A DNA stretch of 55,356 bases from positions 304,738 to 360,093 of the forward strand of contig WELA01005328.1 in assembly GCA_009602735.1 (NCBI GenBank), read 5' to 3'. Position numbers and translations under genes: made by a program. Position 1 is the first letter of the stretch, and each line of letters begins with the position of its first letter. The stretch is from Mesotaenium endlicherianum. Taxonomy: Eukaryota > Streptophyta > Zygnematophyceae > Zygnematales > Mesotaeniaceae. Below, piece after piece: positions 12,656-24,455 of this stretch. The notes beneath the pieces were generated by a model. It did not search any database and had not been told where the DNA came from. It saw only the letters and a program-made list of their open reading frames with translations.

Positions 12656-13374
12656 TGTAATGAATCAGTATATTACTAGATATAATATTCATTTAATTAG
12701 AATAGTTAAGTTAGTTCAGTTTACTGTACTTCAGTTAATGTTAAGTCTGTTGGACTTGTAGTAATATTCGGTATAATGACTCAGCCAGGAGCAGCAGGCT
12801 GAAGTCAACATAGGTCAGCTTGCTGACACATTCTTTGACAGTCAGCTGACTGCCGTACTCGGTATCAGTGCACTGCCTAGATATGCATCTAAGTGTGATA
12901 TGCTAGGTGAATGCCCAGAGGACACCCTTGGGTGGATGACGATTCGAGATAATGGGAGATGGCTGTGAATTTGGTTAGCCGAGGGCCTACCGACGTGGTT
13001 AACTCCCGGGTAGGCGGTGCCATCGCACTTATCGTTGAACAGTAAACTCATTCCATGTACATAGGTTAGGGCATGCTCTTGAGTGCGGCATTTGGAAACG
13101 AGGCCAACTCTCTTGTACTGCTTACTGAGAGAGATCTGAATCCAAGACGAGAAGCCATTGATGCGAACTGTGTTCTATCCTTGCTTATGTATGAGTTTAC
13201 TGATTGCATGATTGATGCTCTTTCACTCGCATTTGACTTATGAGTATTGCTTACGCTAGTCGTATGGTCTTTAGCTGATAAATTAATCAACTAGAAAATA
13301 CCATAAACATTTCTTGTTAATATAAAGATTTTTTATTCATTGTAAATTGCTTATTGGTAAGTCAATTCATTTCA
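12656..13374 (+). repeat. LTR of element A (5' LTR)
   Basis: Begins TGTAATGAATCAG, ends ATTTCA, and is directly followed by the primer-binding site. It is clearly homologous to the LTRs at 16698 and 24968 (shared blocks such as CCGAGAGCAGCAGGCTGAAG-like and GGTTAACTCCCGGGTAGGCG). Confidence 0.9.
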
Positions 13375-13375
13375 G

Positions 13376-13387
13376 TGGTATCGGAGC
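13376..13387 (+). other. Primer-binding site of element A
   Basis: TGGTATCGGAGC, one base after the LTR, matches the complement of the initiator tRNA-Met 3' end (TGGTATCAGAGC) with one change. Confidence 0.85.
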
Positions 13388-13406
13388 TCTTATCACAATT
13401 TTGTAC

Positions 13407-15141
13407 ATGGTAGCTGAGACTAGGTCCCAAACTAGCCGCTCTCAAAGTATGGAGAACAAAAACAATGATGATGTGGAAGGTCAGGCAAAGAGCCGAACTT
13501 TTGGACCTCCCACTTACCTCAAAGGCTTAGAAAATACCGCAGGCAGAGAAGGTGCCGAAGAGGCGGCAGTCATTGCTGCGGTAGCAGCCCAGCAGCCTAA
13601 GGAAGAAAGGTTAGCTTAAGCAGGGGAGAATGGGGAGATAGAGAGAAGGCGCCTGGCTAACGAGCTGACAGTGGAAGAACTCATGGCAACCAGGGCCAAC
13701 CGCCTCAACCCACCACTTGCTACTGTCAATGCTACTGTGTCTATGGATAGGATCCGTAGACAGTTGGACGCTGAGGACATTGCAAATGCAGCAAAAAAGG
13801 GGAGTGCCAAAGCTATTGCTTTGCGAGATAATGCTGCTGGTGCTGCTGCTACTATGGCTGGGATGCAAAGACTGCCTGCTGATCTTGGTGCATTGTTTGT
13901 ACAAATGCAATCTCAGATGGCTATCATATATGAGTCCTAACAGGAGGACAAAAGAATCATGAGAGCACTAATGCATGACAGAGACCAATTGGATTCTCAG
14001 TCCACTGGCAGAGGAAGAGGGCCCAATAAGCCTAAGCCAAAGCTCCCTCAGGATCACCTGAGGGACACAAGAAGTATTATCTGATCAAATTTCTCGCTGA
14101 TGTTGAGCAGTGGCTGGACAACTATCCAGAATTGCAGGACTACAAGAAGGTCAGGCACACCGGTGCTTTGCTGAAAGGCAGTGCAGCAGATTGGTGGCTC
14201 TACTGGAAAGGAGAGCGTAAGGCTCAACAACTCGGTGACCCTACGTGGGTAGAGTTTGTTGAGAAGCTGCATGAGAAATTTGATGTGATCAATCAGCAGG
14301 AGATAGCTATCCATGCAATGATCTCCTTAACGATGAGGCAGACCACCTCCGTCGCTGAGTACGCTCAAAAGTTCCAAGAGAACATGATGAAGCAGCCAGA
14401 ATTGCTAGAGCGGTATAGGATAGCATACTTCAAATATGGCTTGAAGTCTGAGGTCTCAAGTCATTTTGCTGAAAAGAAGTATGAGAAATTGGCTGACTTG
14501 ATCCAGGATGCTGATGCCTTGGATCAGCAGCAGTTCAATCACAAGTGTCAGAGTAGCACGCTGGTGGCTAGAGTCGTCAAAAAGCCCCATGGATCTTACA
14601 ATGCCATTGAAGGAGACCAGGCTGAGGATGACCAGGAAGGAGAGCAGGATGCTTACGAGTACAATACTACTTAGTCTCGTGGTGGGGGTGGATACTCCTG
14701 TAAAGGCTTTGGAAGTGGTGGTGGTAGGACAAAGCCGAGACCAGCCTCAGCAAATTCAATTTTCTACCATTGCCAGGAGAGGAGTCACTACCGAGAGCAA
14801 TGTCCTCACAAGAGCCTGCCAAAGGTAGATCAAAAGGATCAGCCTTTAGAAGACAACAACAGTCAGTAATCCAGTCTATTGACTATGAGGATGCTAGAGG
14901 TAGTGAGTCATCGCTAGCTGCCCACTTAGCAGGTGTTATGAGCCCTGCTGAACTGGATTCACTATGCATGCCTGACGACCAGATAAAGGAGACCATCAGC
15001 AATATAGATCCCCGAAGAGTGCACACTTTGGATGATCTTGCTCAATCTGATGTCCAACATTTCTTTGCTACGTCAGGAAAACAATGCGAAAGTCAAGAGA
15101 AGTCAGTCTCTCTTATTCCTACTGCATTGTATGATTGCAAG
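13407..15141 (+). pseudogene. Gag of element A (broken)
   Basis: The frame opens with ATG at 13407 and carries stops at 13617 and about 13938, then a frame change near 14060-14130. The core (14132-14674) is a Retrotrans_gag domain ('LLKGSAADWWLYWKGE', 'WVEFVEKLHEKF', 'TTSVAEYAQKFQENM'). The zinc knuckle near 14765 has lost its first Cys (Phe instead), so the CCHC is incomplete, unlike that of element B. A helical, Ala-rich N-terminal region precedes the gag domain. Confidence 0.8.
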
Positions 15142-15674
15142 TAGTAAGGTGAGGGTATCTGTTGACGGAGGGACGTCACATACTTTTATCCATAAGGACT
15201 TAGTTAAGCGACTAAGGCTGCCTACTGTCACCCAAGAAAATAGAAATATATTTCTTGGAGTTGTCTCAATTATCCCGGGAAGAATTATAACGAAGCCTAT
15301 TGAGGTCCAGTTAGGTTTTGCCAATGCAATTCTAACTGAAACACTTACGTTTGAGGTACTCAACACTGGCTTTCATGATCTGGTGCTAGAGAGGTCCTAG
15401 CTTAATAGATATCTAACTGAAGTGTGTTGGAGCAGAGGCACAGTTAAAGTGAGAGAGGCCAGTAATGGGCAGACTAATTTGGCACCCACAAGTGTCTCTC
15501 CTCTTGTCTTGTATGGATGGCAAATGAAGGAAAAGGGAAAGATTCCAAGAGGATGCAAGTTGCTGAATGCAATGGAGTTCGTCAAAAGCTAAATCCAGAA
15601 GGCGGACAGAATGTTCTTTCTACTGCTAAAAGAAATACCTCCTCATCCTATAAAAATGGTTGAGAAAAAGGTGA
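15120..15674 (+). pseudogene. Aspartic protease segment of element A (truncated)
   Basis: The segment 'VSVDGGTSHTFIHKDL' at about 15155-15205 occupies the place of the retropepsin active site. The motif is D-G-G where D-S/T-G is usual; element B has the same DGG, so it is a family trait rather than a late mutation. Sequence homologous to element B ends at about 15674. Confidence 0.7.
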
Positions 15675-15711
15675 GCCCAGGACCTAGGACTACTAGACCC
15701 AAGACTCCTCC

Positions 15712-16264
15712 ACCAAAACACACCTGACTTGGTCTCAGCTTCCTTGTCTGCCCTAAGATTGTTAAAGCTAAATCCCAACCTATTCTTGTACTGCTCATAC
15801 TGCTCCCTTATGACATCCTGCAAATTAGCATCAGGAACTAGCCTATTCAGGATAAGGTACCAACCCTTCATCACTTCCTCATTTGTATGCTGCTCATGAT
15901 TTTGCCACAATGGATGGAGCATATAACCAGCAGCATGCATGGGAGAGTGGAAGAAGGTCCACCTCGTCTCAACTATCTCACCAGCCTGTCTCGCTCATCT
16001 TCAGCAAGCTCATCCTCCATGCTCTTGATCTGCTCTTGCATCTTCGCCATGGCGTTCTACACCAATCCCACAGCAGGTTGATTGCCATCCACAAGTCTCA
16101 GCAACTTCACTAATTTGTCAGAAATCTTCAGCAGCAACTTGACCTTCTCCCAGAGAGTGTCATCATTAATAACTGTCATCATTAATCTTGTGGGATGGTG
16201 AAAGCCCGCGCAAGTGCTCCTTCCAGCCGTTCCTTAGCAGCACCACCTTCAAGGCTTGCTGCAC
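15712..16264 (-). pseudogene. hAT transposase, 3' part (truncated)
   Basis: On the minus strand, translation gives 'KVKLLLKISDKLVKLLRLVD', followed by 'NAMAKMQEQIKSMEDEL' and then 'YMLHPLWQNHE...NEEVMKGWYLIL', which is the C-terminal half of hAT-superfamily transposases (DUF659/RNase H-fold type). A pyrimidine-rich TTTTTTTCAG acceptor precedes the exon at 16264. At least two stops interrupt it (one after 'PAVGLV'). The hAT dimerisation C-terminus is cut off at the junction with element A near 15712. Its 5' part lies at 26640-27588, beyond element B. Confidence 0.75.
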
Positions 16265-16309
16265 CTGAAAAAAACATCACAATTTACAAACAAAGGCAGA
16301 CGTTAATAA

Positions 16310-16690
16310 GTAGCCAGCATGCAATAATATCAAAGTTCAATAAAGACAAAGCACTTGAGTACCACAAAATACAGCAACATATATTAAAGCAAAAAAATAG
16401 CATCTTCTAGTAAAGCAAATAACAACAGCAGCTCCTATTAAAGAAAAAAACAGCAACTGTTATTAAGGCAAAAAAACGGCAGCAGCTGCTATTGAAGCGA
16501 AAACAACAATTGCTTCTATTAAAGCTAAAAACAGACCCAGCTGTTACAACAAGAAACAGCAGCAGATGCTAGTAAAGCAAAATACAGCAATAGTTGCTAT
16601 AAAGCACAAATCAGCAACAGCTTACGAGACAAACAAATAGCAGCAGCTTACAAGTCAAACAAAGTGATAACATGATTATACACATGAATA
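16310..16690. repeat. Degenerate AAAGCAAAAACAGCAGCAG-type minisatellite
   Basis: Roughly 29-32-bp imperfect units built from 'attaaagcaaa' and 'acagcagcagctgct', in the presumed intron of the hAT gene, ending just before the LTR of element B. Units are strongly diverged, so the edges are approximate. Confidence 0.6.
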
Positions 16691-16697
16691 TAAGTAT

Positions 16698-17416
16698 TGT
16701 AATGAATCAGTATATTGGTAGATATTATATTCATTTATATATGATACTTTTATTATGTTCAGCTTGCTAAACTTTACTTAATACTCAGTTTGCTGGACTT
16801 TATATAACTACCAGTTTAATGACTCAGCCGAGAGCAGCAGGCTGAAGTCAACTTAGGTCAGCTTGCTGACACATTCTTTGACAGCCGGCTGACTTCCGTA
16901 CTCGGTAGCAGCGAACTGCCTAGATATGCATCTAAGTGTGGTATGCTAGGTGAATGGCCAGATGACATCCTTTGGATGGATGGCGATTCGGGATGATGGG
17001 AGATGGTGGTGGATTTGGTTAACCGAGGTCCTACCAACGTGGTTAACTCCCGGGTAGGCGGTACCATCGCACTTGCCGTTGAACAATCACTCATTCCATG
17101 TACATATGCTAGGTATTGCTCTCGAGTTCGGCATTTGAAAACGAGGCCAACTCTCTTGTACAACTTACTAAGGGACATCTGAATCCAAGGCAAGAAGCCA
17201 TTGATATGCACTGTCTCCTAGCCTTGCTTATGTATGAGTTTACTGATTGCATTATTGATGCTAGTTTACTTGCATTTAATTTGCGAGTATTGTCCACTGC
17301 TAGTGTGTTGTCTTTGTGCTATTTAATCTGTTAACGGAAAATACCACAAGGATTACTCGCTGATATAAAGATCTTCATTAATTGTTAATCGCCTATTGGA
17401 AAATCAATTCATTTTA
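16698..17416 (+). repeat. 5' LTR of element B
   Basis: Starts TGTAATGAATCAG and is the same length as the LTR of element A. Its last bases are TTTTA rather than TTTCA, a terminal mutation. The primer-binding site follows after one base. Confidence 0.9.
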
Positions 17417-17417
17417 G

Positions 17418-17429
17418 TGGTATCAGAGC
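17418..17429 (+). other. Primer-binding site of element B
   Basis: TGGTATCAGAGC, an exact complement of the plant initiator tRNA-Met 3' end. Confidence 0.9.
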
Positions 17430-17449
17430 TGTCAAAATCGTAGTCGTGT

Positions 17450-18850
17450 ATGGTAAGGACTAGGTCTCAAATTAGCAACTCTTGGAAAATGGAGGGTGAG
17501 GACAATGATAACATTGTAGAGGGGCAGGAGGAAAGTCTTTGGACCCCGTACCTACTTGGAAACGCTGCATGATGCAGGAGCTAGAAAAGCTGCTAATCAG
17601 GCAGCAGCTCTTGCTGCAGTAACAGCCCAGTTGGCTGAGGATGAGTGTTTAGCCAAAGAGGTAGAGGAGGCAGTGAACAGGAGGACCCCTGATACAAGGA
17701 CGATGGAAGAGCAGATGGCAGAAAGGGCCAATATCCGAAACCAACCTCCTGCTGTGCCTACTTTCTTACCTCTCCCTCAAATTCGCAGACAGCTGAGCGC
17801 AACAGGCATAGCCGGAGCGGCAGCAATCGAGAATGCCGAAGCTGCTACTAATACAGCTAATGGTGCTGCAGCTGCGTTTGCTGGGCTACCACCTCAAAAT
17901 GTAGATTTGGGAGCCTTATTTGTTCAGATGCAATCGCAAATGGCGAGTATGTATCAGTCCCAACAGGAGGACAAAAGGATCATGATGGCATTGTCGTGAC
18001 AGAGACCAACTGGGTTCTCAAACCATTGGTGGTGGTGGCAGAGGGCCTAGTAAGCCTAAGCCAAAGCTTCCCCAGGACTACGATCGTGAGGGAAACAAAA
18101 AGTATTACCTAATCAAGTTTCTCGCTGATGTTGAGCAGCGGCTGGAGAATTACTCAGAACTGCAGGATTACGCGAAGGTCAGGCACACTGGTGCTCTACT
18201 GAAAGGCAGTACAGCAGACTGGTGGCTGTACTGAATAGGAGAGCGTAAGGCTCAGCAACTCGGTGACCCTACTTGGGTAGAGTTTGTCGAGAAACTGCAT
18301 GAGAAGTTTGATGTCATCAATCAGCAGGAGAAAGCTATCCATGCAATGATCTCTTTGACACTGAAGCGGACCACTTCAGTTGCTGAGTTTGCTCAAAACT
18401 TCCAGAAGAACATGATGAAGCAGCCAGACTTGTCAGAACGGTATAGGCTAGCAAACTTTAGGGATGGTTTGAAATCCGAAGTCTCAGGTCATTTTGCTAA
18501 AAAGAAGTATGAGAAACTGGCTGACTTGATCCAGGACGCTGATGCCTGGGATCAGCAGCAGTTCAATCACAAGCGCCAGAGTAATGCTTTGGTGTCTAAG
18601 ATTGTCAAAAAGCCACACGGTTTTTAGAATGCAATTGAAGGAGACCAGGCTGAGGACAATCAGGGTGATGAGTATGAGTATGAGTATAATGATATGCAGT
18701 CTAGAGGGAGAGGTGGTTAAACTCTCAAGGTGGCTATGGAAGAGGTGGTGGTAGGACTATGCCCAGACCAGCCTCAGCAAAATCTGTTTGCTACCATTGC
18801 CAGCAGCTGGGTCACTACAGAGAACAGTGTCCAGTCAAGCACCTTCCAAA
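17450..18850 (+). pseudogene. Gag of element B (broken)
   Basis: ATG at 17450. An Ala/Gln-rich helical N-terminal region (17556-17999) is followed by the Retrotrans_gag domain (about 18060-18627), with a TGA in the tryptophan-rich segment near 18233 and a stop at 18625. A complete CCHC zinc knuckle, C-Y-H-C-Q-Q-L-G-H-Y-R-E-Q-C, lies at about 18788-18832 in a shifted frame. Gag packages element RNA into virus-like particles in the family. Confidence 0.8.
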
Positions 18851-19156
18851 GGTCGAGAGAAAAGATCAACCTTTAAAAGACAGCAAGAGTCAGTAATCCA
18901 GTCTACTGACTGTGAGGATGCTAGAGATAGTGAGTCGTCACTAGCTGCCCTCGTAGCAGGTATTATGGGTCCTGCTGAACTGGATTCACTATGCTTGCCT
19001 GACAAACAGACAAAGGAGATCATCAGCAATATAGATCTCCAGAGAGTGCACACTTTGGATGATCTTGTTCCACCAGATGTCTAACATTTCTTTGCTAAGT
19101 CAGGAGAACAATGCGAAAGTCAGGAAAAGTCAGTCCCCCCTATTCTACTGCATTGT

Positions 19157-22100
19157 ATGATTGCAGGTAGGAAGGTGAGGGCATTTGTTGACGGAGGGGC
19201 GTCACATGCTCTTATTCATAAGAACTTATTTAAGCGGCTAAGGTTGCCTACTGTCACCCAAGGGAGTAGAAAATCATTCCTTGGAGATGCCTCAAGTATC
19301 TCGGGAGGAGTTATGACCAAACCTATTGAGGTCCAGTTAGGTTCTGGCATTGCAATTCTAACTGAAACGCTTACATTTGAGGTACTCAACACTGGCTTTT
19401 ATGATCTCGTGCTAGGAAGGTCCTGGCTTAATAGACATCAAGCTGAAGCGTGTTGGAGCAGAGGTACAGTTAAAGTGAGAGGAGCCAGTGATGGGCAGAC
19501 TAACTTGGCATCCACCAGTGCTCTTCCTCTTGTCCCGTATGGATGGCAAATGAAGGAAAAGAAGAAGCTTCCAAGAGGATGCAAATTGCTGAATGCAATG
19601 GAGTTCGTCGAAAGCTGGAGCCAGAAGGAAGACAGAATATTCTGTCTGCTGCTAAAAGAGGTACCTCCTCAACCTCAAGAAGTGGTTGAGAAAAAGGTGC
19701 GCCCTCCAGAGCACTCCACTGCTGCAAAATTTTTGCTTAGTGTACTGATGTTTTTAATATGCCTCCAGGGTTGCCCCCTTAGAGGGACGTAGATCACAAG
19801 ATTGATTTATTACCTGGGTGTCAGCCACCTTGGCAACGCACCTATGGCTTGTTTTATGTGGAGAGCGAAGAGTAGAAAACACAGATTACAGAGCTGGAGT
19901 AAAATGGTTATATTTCCCCAAGTAAATTACCTTATGGCGCACCTATCCTATTTGTTAAGAAAATGATTGTAGAATGCGAATGAGTGTGGATTACAGGGCT
20001 CTTAACAGAATTACAGTAAAGAACAAGTATGCTTTACCCAGAATCAAGGACTTGCTTGATACCTTGTCTGGTGCTAAAGTGTTCAGTAAGATAGATGTCA
20101 AGAGTGGTTATCATCAAATCATAATAGCTGAGGAAAATCAACACAAGATTGCCTTTTGCACAGGTTATGGACACTCTGAGTTTAATGTGATGCCATTTGG
20201 ACTGACTAATGCTCCTGCAACCTTCATGGGTACTTTGAATGACATTTTCAGGCCTTACTTGGATAAGTTTGTGCAAGTCTTTTTGGATGATATTTCAATT
20301 TTCTTCAAAACTGAAGCTCAGCATGCTGAGCACTTAAAGACATTTATGGATTTTGAAAAGGAATCAGTTATATGCTAAAATGAGCAAGTGTGATTTTGTT
20401 TTAAAAAGTATTGAATTCTTGGGCCACGTTGTCAGTGAAGTAGGCATCAATGTGGATTCTAAGAAAGTCCAGACCATAAGGGACTGGCCAGTACCACAGT
20501 CTGTCTCGGAAGTTAGATCCTTCCTTGGGGTTGGCTAACTATTACAGGAGATTCATTGAAAATTGTTCTACAAAGGCCAGTAAATTGACTGACCTTACTA
20601 AGAAGAACATAGGGTATGTGTGGGGGGAAGAGCAGCAAGCTGCCTTCCAGACCCTTAAACATGCTCTATGTTCTGTCCCAGTCTTAGCTGTGTATGACCC
20701 CAGCAAACCTGTGCAGGTGGTTACTGATGCTTCTGACTTTGCCATGGGTGCTATTTTGTTGCAGCCTGCTGACAAAACCACAAAGGATGTTAAGGTAAAG
20801 CAGGAGTGGCATCCGATACTATATGAGTCTATGAAATTCAACCCAACTGAAATCAACTATTCTGTGCATGGCAAAGAGCTGCTTGCTATCATTCATGTGC
20901 TCAAACAGTGGAGAGCATACTTACATGGTAAAGATTTTAAGGTGATTACATATTATCTAGCTCTGACTCACTTTCAGAAGAAGTCCAAGCTGTCAAGGAG
21001 GGAGAATCGCTGGAGCCAGATGCTGGAGCAATTCCAGGTCCAGATTGACTACAATTTAGGGAAGTTGAATCTTGCTGATGCACTCTCTAAAAGACCTGAA
21101 TTGCAATCAAGAAACTTTAGTCAGCATGCGATAGATAAAGTCCTTTGTGCACTCACTTCACCAAAGGTGAAACAGTCCTTCCTTGAACAACTTAGGGAAG
21201 CCTATCTTTCTGACCCATTATTTGAACCCAGTCCCATTGATGGTGAGTGTCCTGCTACTGCACTCGGGTATAGGCTAAAGGGAGGGGTCTGGGTAACTGA
21301 AACCACTTCCGGCAGGCTGAAGCTGGTCATTCCTAATAACTTAGAATTAAGGTCACTCTTACTGAGTGAAGCACATGATACTTTACTAAAAGGACATTTG
21401 GGGCAGGCCAAAACTGTTGGCAAACCGGCAAAACATTATCACTGGGGAGGGTTGTCTTGGGAGGTCTTGAAATATATTAAGTACTGTGATCAGTGTCACA
21501 AGAATAAGTCTAGGCACACACCACCCCGAGGGCTATTACAACCACTACCCATCCCAACTAGACGCTGGAAAACAATATGCATGGACTGGGTAGTAACACT
21601 ACCAAGAACTGCCATGGGCATGACTCAATACTGGTAGTAGATAAATTGACAAAAATGGTCATTTTCATCCCCACAACTATCAAAGTAACTGCTCTCAAAA
21701 CTACGAGACGGTTCTACAACCATGTGGTATGCCAATATGGACTACCCTCTAATATCATCTCAGACAGAGACTCAAAATTTACCTCTAAGTTCTGGAGAGC
21801 TTTTAATGGGGTTAATGGGAGTCAAACAGCTGCTCAGTACAGCAAATCACCCTCAAATTGATGGGCAGACTGAAACAACTAATCGATTTCTGCAAGAGGT
21901 GCTGAGAGCATATATTAACCAAAAAACAAGATAATTGGGATGACCTGTTGCCTCAAATTCAGTTTGCGGTCAACAGTGCGGTGCACGCGTCAACGAGAAA
22001 GACTCCTTTTGAACTCGGTTGGGTAGAGTCCCTAAGTCTCCTTTTGATGTGCTGGGGAGTCTTTAACTCACCCTGAGGGGATTGACAATCCGGTGTCTCT

Positions 22101-22680
22101 CTAATTAATTCAAGAGTTTGCTGACACCTTGTCAGAAGTACAACAAAATCTGCACAAAGCCCAAGAAAATCAACAAAAATACGCTAATCAACACCGTCGG
22201 GAGCTGACAATTTCAAAGGGCGATTTGGTCAAACTGCATTCTCAACACCTGTACCTGCCTCGTGTGGTCAAGAAAAAGCTTGGCCCTGTCTGGGTCGGTC
22301 CATCTTTGGTGGTGCGCCGTGTCGGTCAGAATGCTTACAAACTGAACATGTCAGCGGTATACAAGGGTCACCTAGTCTTTAATGTTTCTTTCTTGGAACC
22401 CTACATCAAAAGTGACAAACTGTTCACTGGTCGGTTACCTGTCCAACCGGGACCGGTCCCAGCTGTCAGGGATGGTGACCTTGAGGAATATGAAGTGGAG
22501 GAGATTTTAGAAGCTTGCTCTGTCCGTCGATCATCTAAAATGTCATGAAATACCTGGTCAAATGGAAGAATTGCGATGCCTCTGGGGATACTTGGAAAAA
22601 TAAGGACCATTTGAACAATGCCAAAGGGGCGTTGAAACGGTTCCACCTTCGGGCGGCTAGGGCACCTCCCTAACTGTCAT
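19157..22680 (+). pseudogene. Pol of element B: PR-RT-RNase H-IN-chromodomain (broken)
   Basis: Protease (19157-19792) has 'FVDGGASHALIHKNL' with DGG in place of DSG. RT starts about 19900 ('[14 protein letters not shown]'), shifts frame near 19965, then reads '[20 protein letters not shown]' and 'VFLDDIS' (the catalytic DD). RT end, RNase H ('VVTDASDFAMGAILL') and the integrase zinc domain are at 20525-21637. The integrase core continues at 21577-21934 ('LPSNIISDRDSKFTSKFW') after a frame change. The integrase tail and chromodomain ('DLEEYEVEEILEA', then after a further shift 'YLVKWKNCDASGDTWKN') end at 22673. At least four frame changes make it non-functional. Confidence 0.88.
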
Positions 22681-22715
22681 TTCAGTTGACATGGGAAGGT
22701 GACAGGAGTGGTCTC

Positions 22716-22738
22716 CATTTAAGTTAGAGGGAAAATGT
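22716..22738 (+). other. Internal polypurine-tract-like copy in element B
   Basis: ATTTAAGTTAGAGGGAAAAT just after the pol stop resembles ATTTAAGTTGGAGGAAT immediately before the 3' LTR (about 24951-24967). The two copies bracket the extra ORF segment. Confidence 0.4.
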
Positions 22739-23023
22739 GCCAGTAAATGACAATTAGTGTGCGAGAAAGGGACAGTTACTGACAGTAAAGTGTCTGCATA
22801 GTGACAGATGTGACAGCCAGGCCCACATTAAGCGAAGTTGGCGGAATAAGACAAGGGACCAGCACATCAACTGACCCTACACACATTCATCCGTTTATTT
22901 TTCATCGCACTACAGCTTCATTAACTCCTAGTAACCACCCTGTAAGGTAAACAGGATCAAACCTACCATCATAATAGAAACTTACTTCTCTTCCTGCAAC
23001 TCTTGTGACAAAGATTGAGATCC

Positions 23024-23053
23024 TACTAACTTGTGCTCTGGTTACATGTGCAG
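23024..23053 (+). promoter_or_regulatory. 3' splice site in front of the extra ORF of element B
   Basis: A TACTAAC branch-point consensus (23024-23030), a short pyrimidine-containing stretch and CAG at 23051-23053, 24 nt from the branch A to the G of the AG. The ATG of the extra ORF follows after a single base. This is the arrangement expected if the ORF is read from a spliced subgenomic RNA. Confidence 0.5.
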
Positions 23054-23054
23054 G

Positions 23055-24455
23055 ATGGCTCCCACCACACAAAAGGAAGACAAAAAGCGCAAGGCAGAAG
23101 AAGCCAGGAGGACAATGGAGCAATACGAGAAAGAGTTGGCGGCAACGTCCCTCACTATAAGAGAACAAGAAAGGGTTCGCAGACAACAAGAGGCAGCAGA
23201 GAAAGCACAGAGGAAGAAGGAGCAAGAGGCGGAAAATCTCAGGAAAACTGAGGAGGAGAGACAAAAAAAACAACAAGAGGAAGCGACGGCAGCAGAGGAG
23301 GAGAGAAGAAAGAAGGCTGAAGCTGAAAAGCAGAAGAGCCTGGCCACTTACAGATATACTGTTGTGGGTGGCCAAACCTTTGACAACCTGAAGAAAGCAT
23401 TACTGGCAGCCCAGGAGATCAACAAGGTGGAACAGGAAACATCCTTACGGAGAGAAGGAGCTAAAGTCTTGGACAGGTACATTGAGACACACACTAATGT
23501 GGTCCTCTACGAAGATTATGCCAAAATGGTGGGGTATACAGCAGAGTAGGCACGATTTCTGGCAGATGACTCGGAAGATAAGCCGGTACCAGTGCCTGGC
23601 ATAGTGGGGAATCAAAGACTCATCAGGTTGGTCAGCATGCAACCGGATAGCTTTAAGGATGCAGTATTCTACCTCAAACTACTACCAGCCTATAATAAAG
23701 TTGAGAAGAGGAGCTGGGAGTACTTGGCCAGGAAAACAGGGCAGCAAATGTTCTCTCCCTACTAGTTCCCTTGTGAGCTGAAAAAGGTTGAACATGGGCC
23801 ATAGTACTACCAGCAGCCCACAGACTGGGGGTGAATAATCGTCACTAACAAGAAGCAGGATTGTGACCGGGCCCACCCAAATGACTTTCATTATGGGCTG
23901 GACGGTTACCTCATCCTACCACCTCACATTGCCCCTTGGGACCCCCGGCTGAATGGATGCCTGAGTAATATGAATGCTGAGACCAAGGAGTACAGGAGGA
24001 GGGGGAGGGACTATTTCTCTAAGGGGAAGCATGTCTTTGTCAAATGGGCGAAGAATGCAGGCCGGATAGATAACAGCAGGCTGAAGGCCAAGCAACCACC
24101 AGCTCGTCCTAAAAAAGGGCGGTCGATAGATTTTTCCATGTCTTCCAGGGAGCAGGATGACTTAGTGGACGAGACCCCTACCCTCTCAGAGGAGGATGAT
24201 GAGGAGGATGAGGAAGAAGAACAAGGCAGAGGAGAAGCATCAGGAGCTGGTACTCAGGAGACCCAGGAGCAGGCAGGAGCAGGGACTCCTAGGGCGCCAA
24301 GATCAGGTGTATGGAATGTGATACCTGTCATGGAGGCAACAGGACCCCGCACTCGTTCTCCCAGTCCACCTGCCCAAGCAGGGGAAGAAGTTGATCTGAC
24401 TGTTCTTGGCAGCAGAGAAAGGCCAAAACCCCCAGAGGACAGGGGTACCAGATGA
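23055..24455 (+). pseudogene. Extra coiled-coil ORF of element B (ORF3, four in-frame stops)
   Basis: One reading frame runs from ATG 23055 to 24455 (about 466 codons) with no frameshift, interrupted only by stops at 23547, 23763, 23802 and 23832. Residues 6-95 are Lys/Glu/Arg/Gln-rich heptad-like sequence, a predicted long coiled coil; a middle part is Tyr/Pro-rich; the C-terminal third has a very acidic run (about 24194-24227) followed by Pro/Ser/Thr-rich sequence. No signal peptide or membrane segment is visible, so it is not an ordinary envelope protein although it occupies the env position between pol and the 3' LTR. I do not recognise the family. Confidence 0.7.

Larger units (their letters stand above)
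12656..15674 (+). mobile_element. Ty3/gypsy element A, 3'-truncated (LTR + gag + protease)
   Basis: It starts with a 719-bp LTR (12656-13374, TG...CA), then a primer-binding site, a decayed gag and a protease segment. Similarity to element B stops near 15674, just after the protease, where hAT transposase sequence begins on the other strand. RT, RNase H, integrase and the 3' LTR of this copy are missing. Several stop codons and frame changes show that it is dead. No target duplication could be assigned because the right end is lost. Confidence 0.85.

Noticed and set aside
23055..24455. Idea that ORF3 of element B is a classical envelope gene
   Set aside because: No signal peptide, cysteine pattern or transmembrane segment is visible; only the position and the splice acceptor are env-like.
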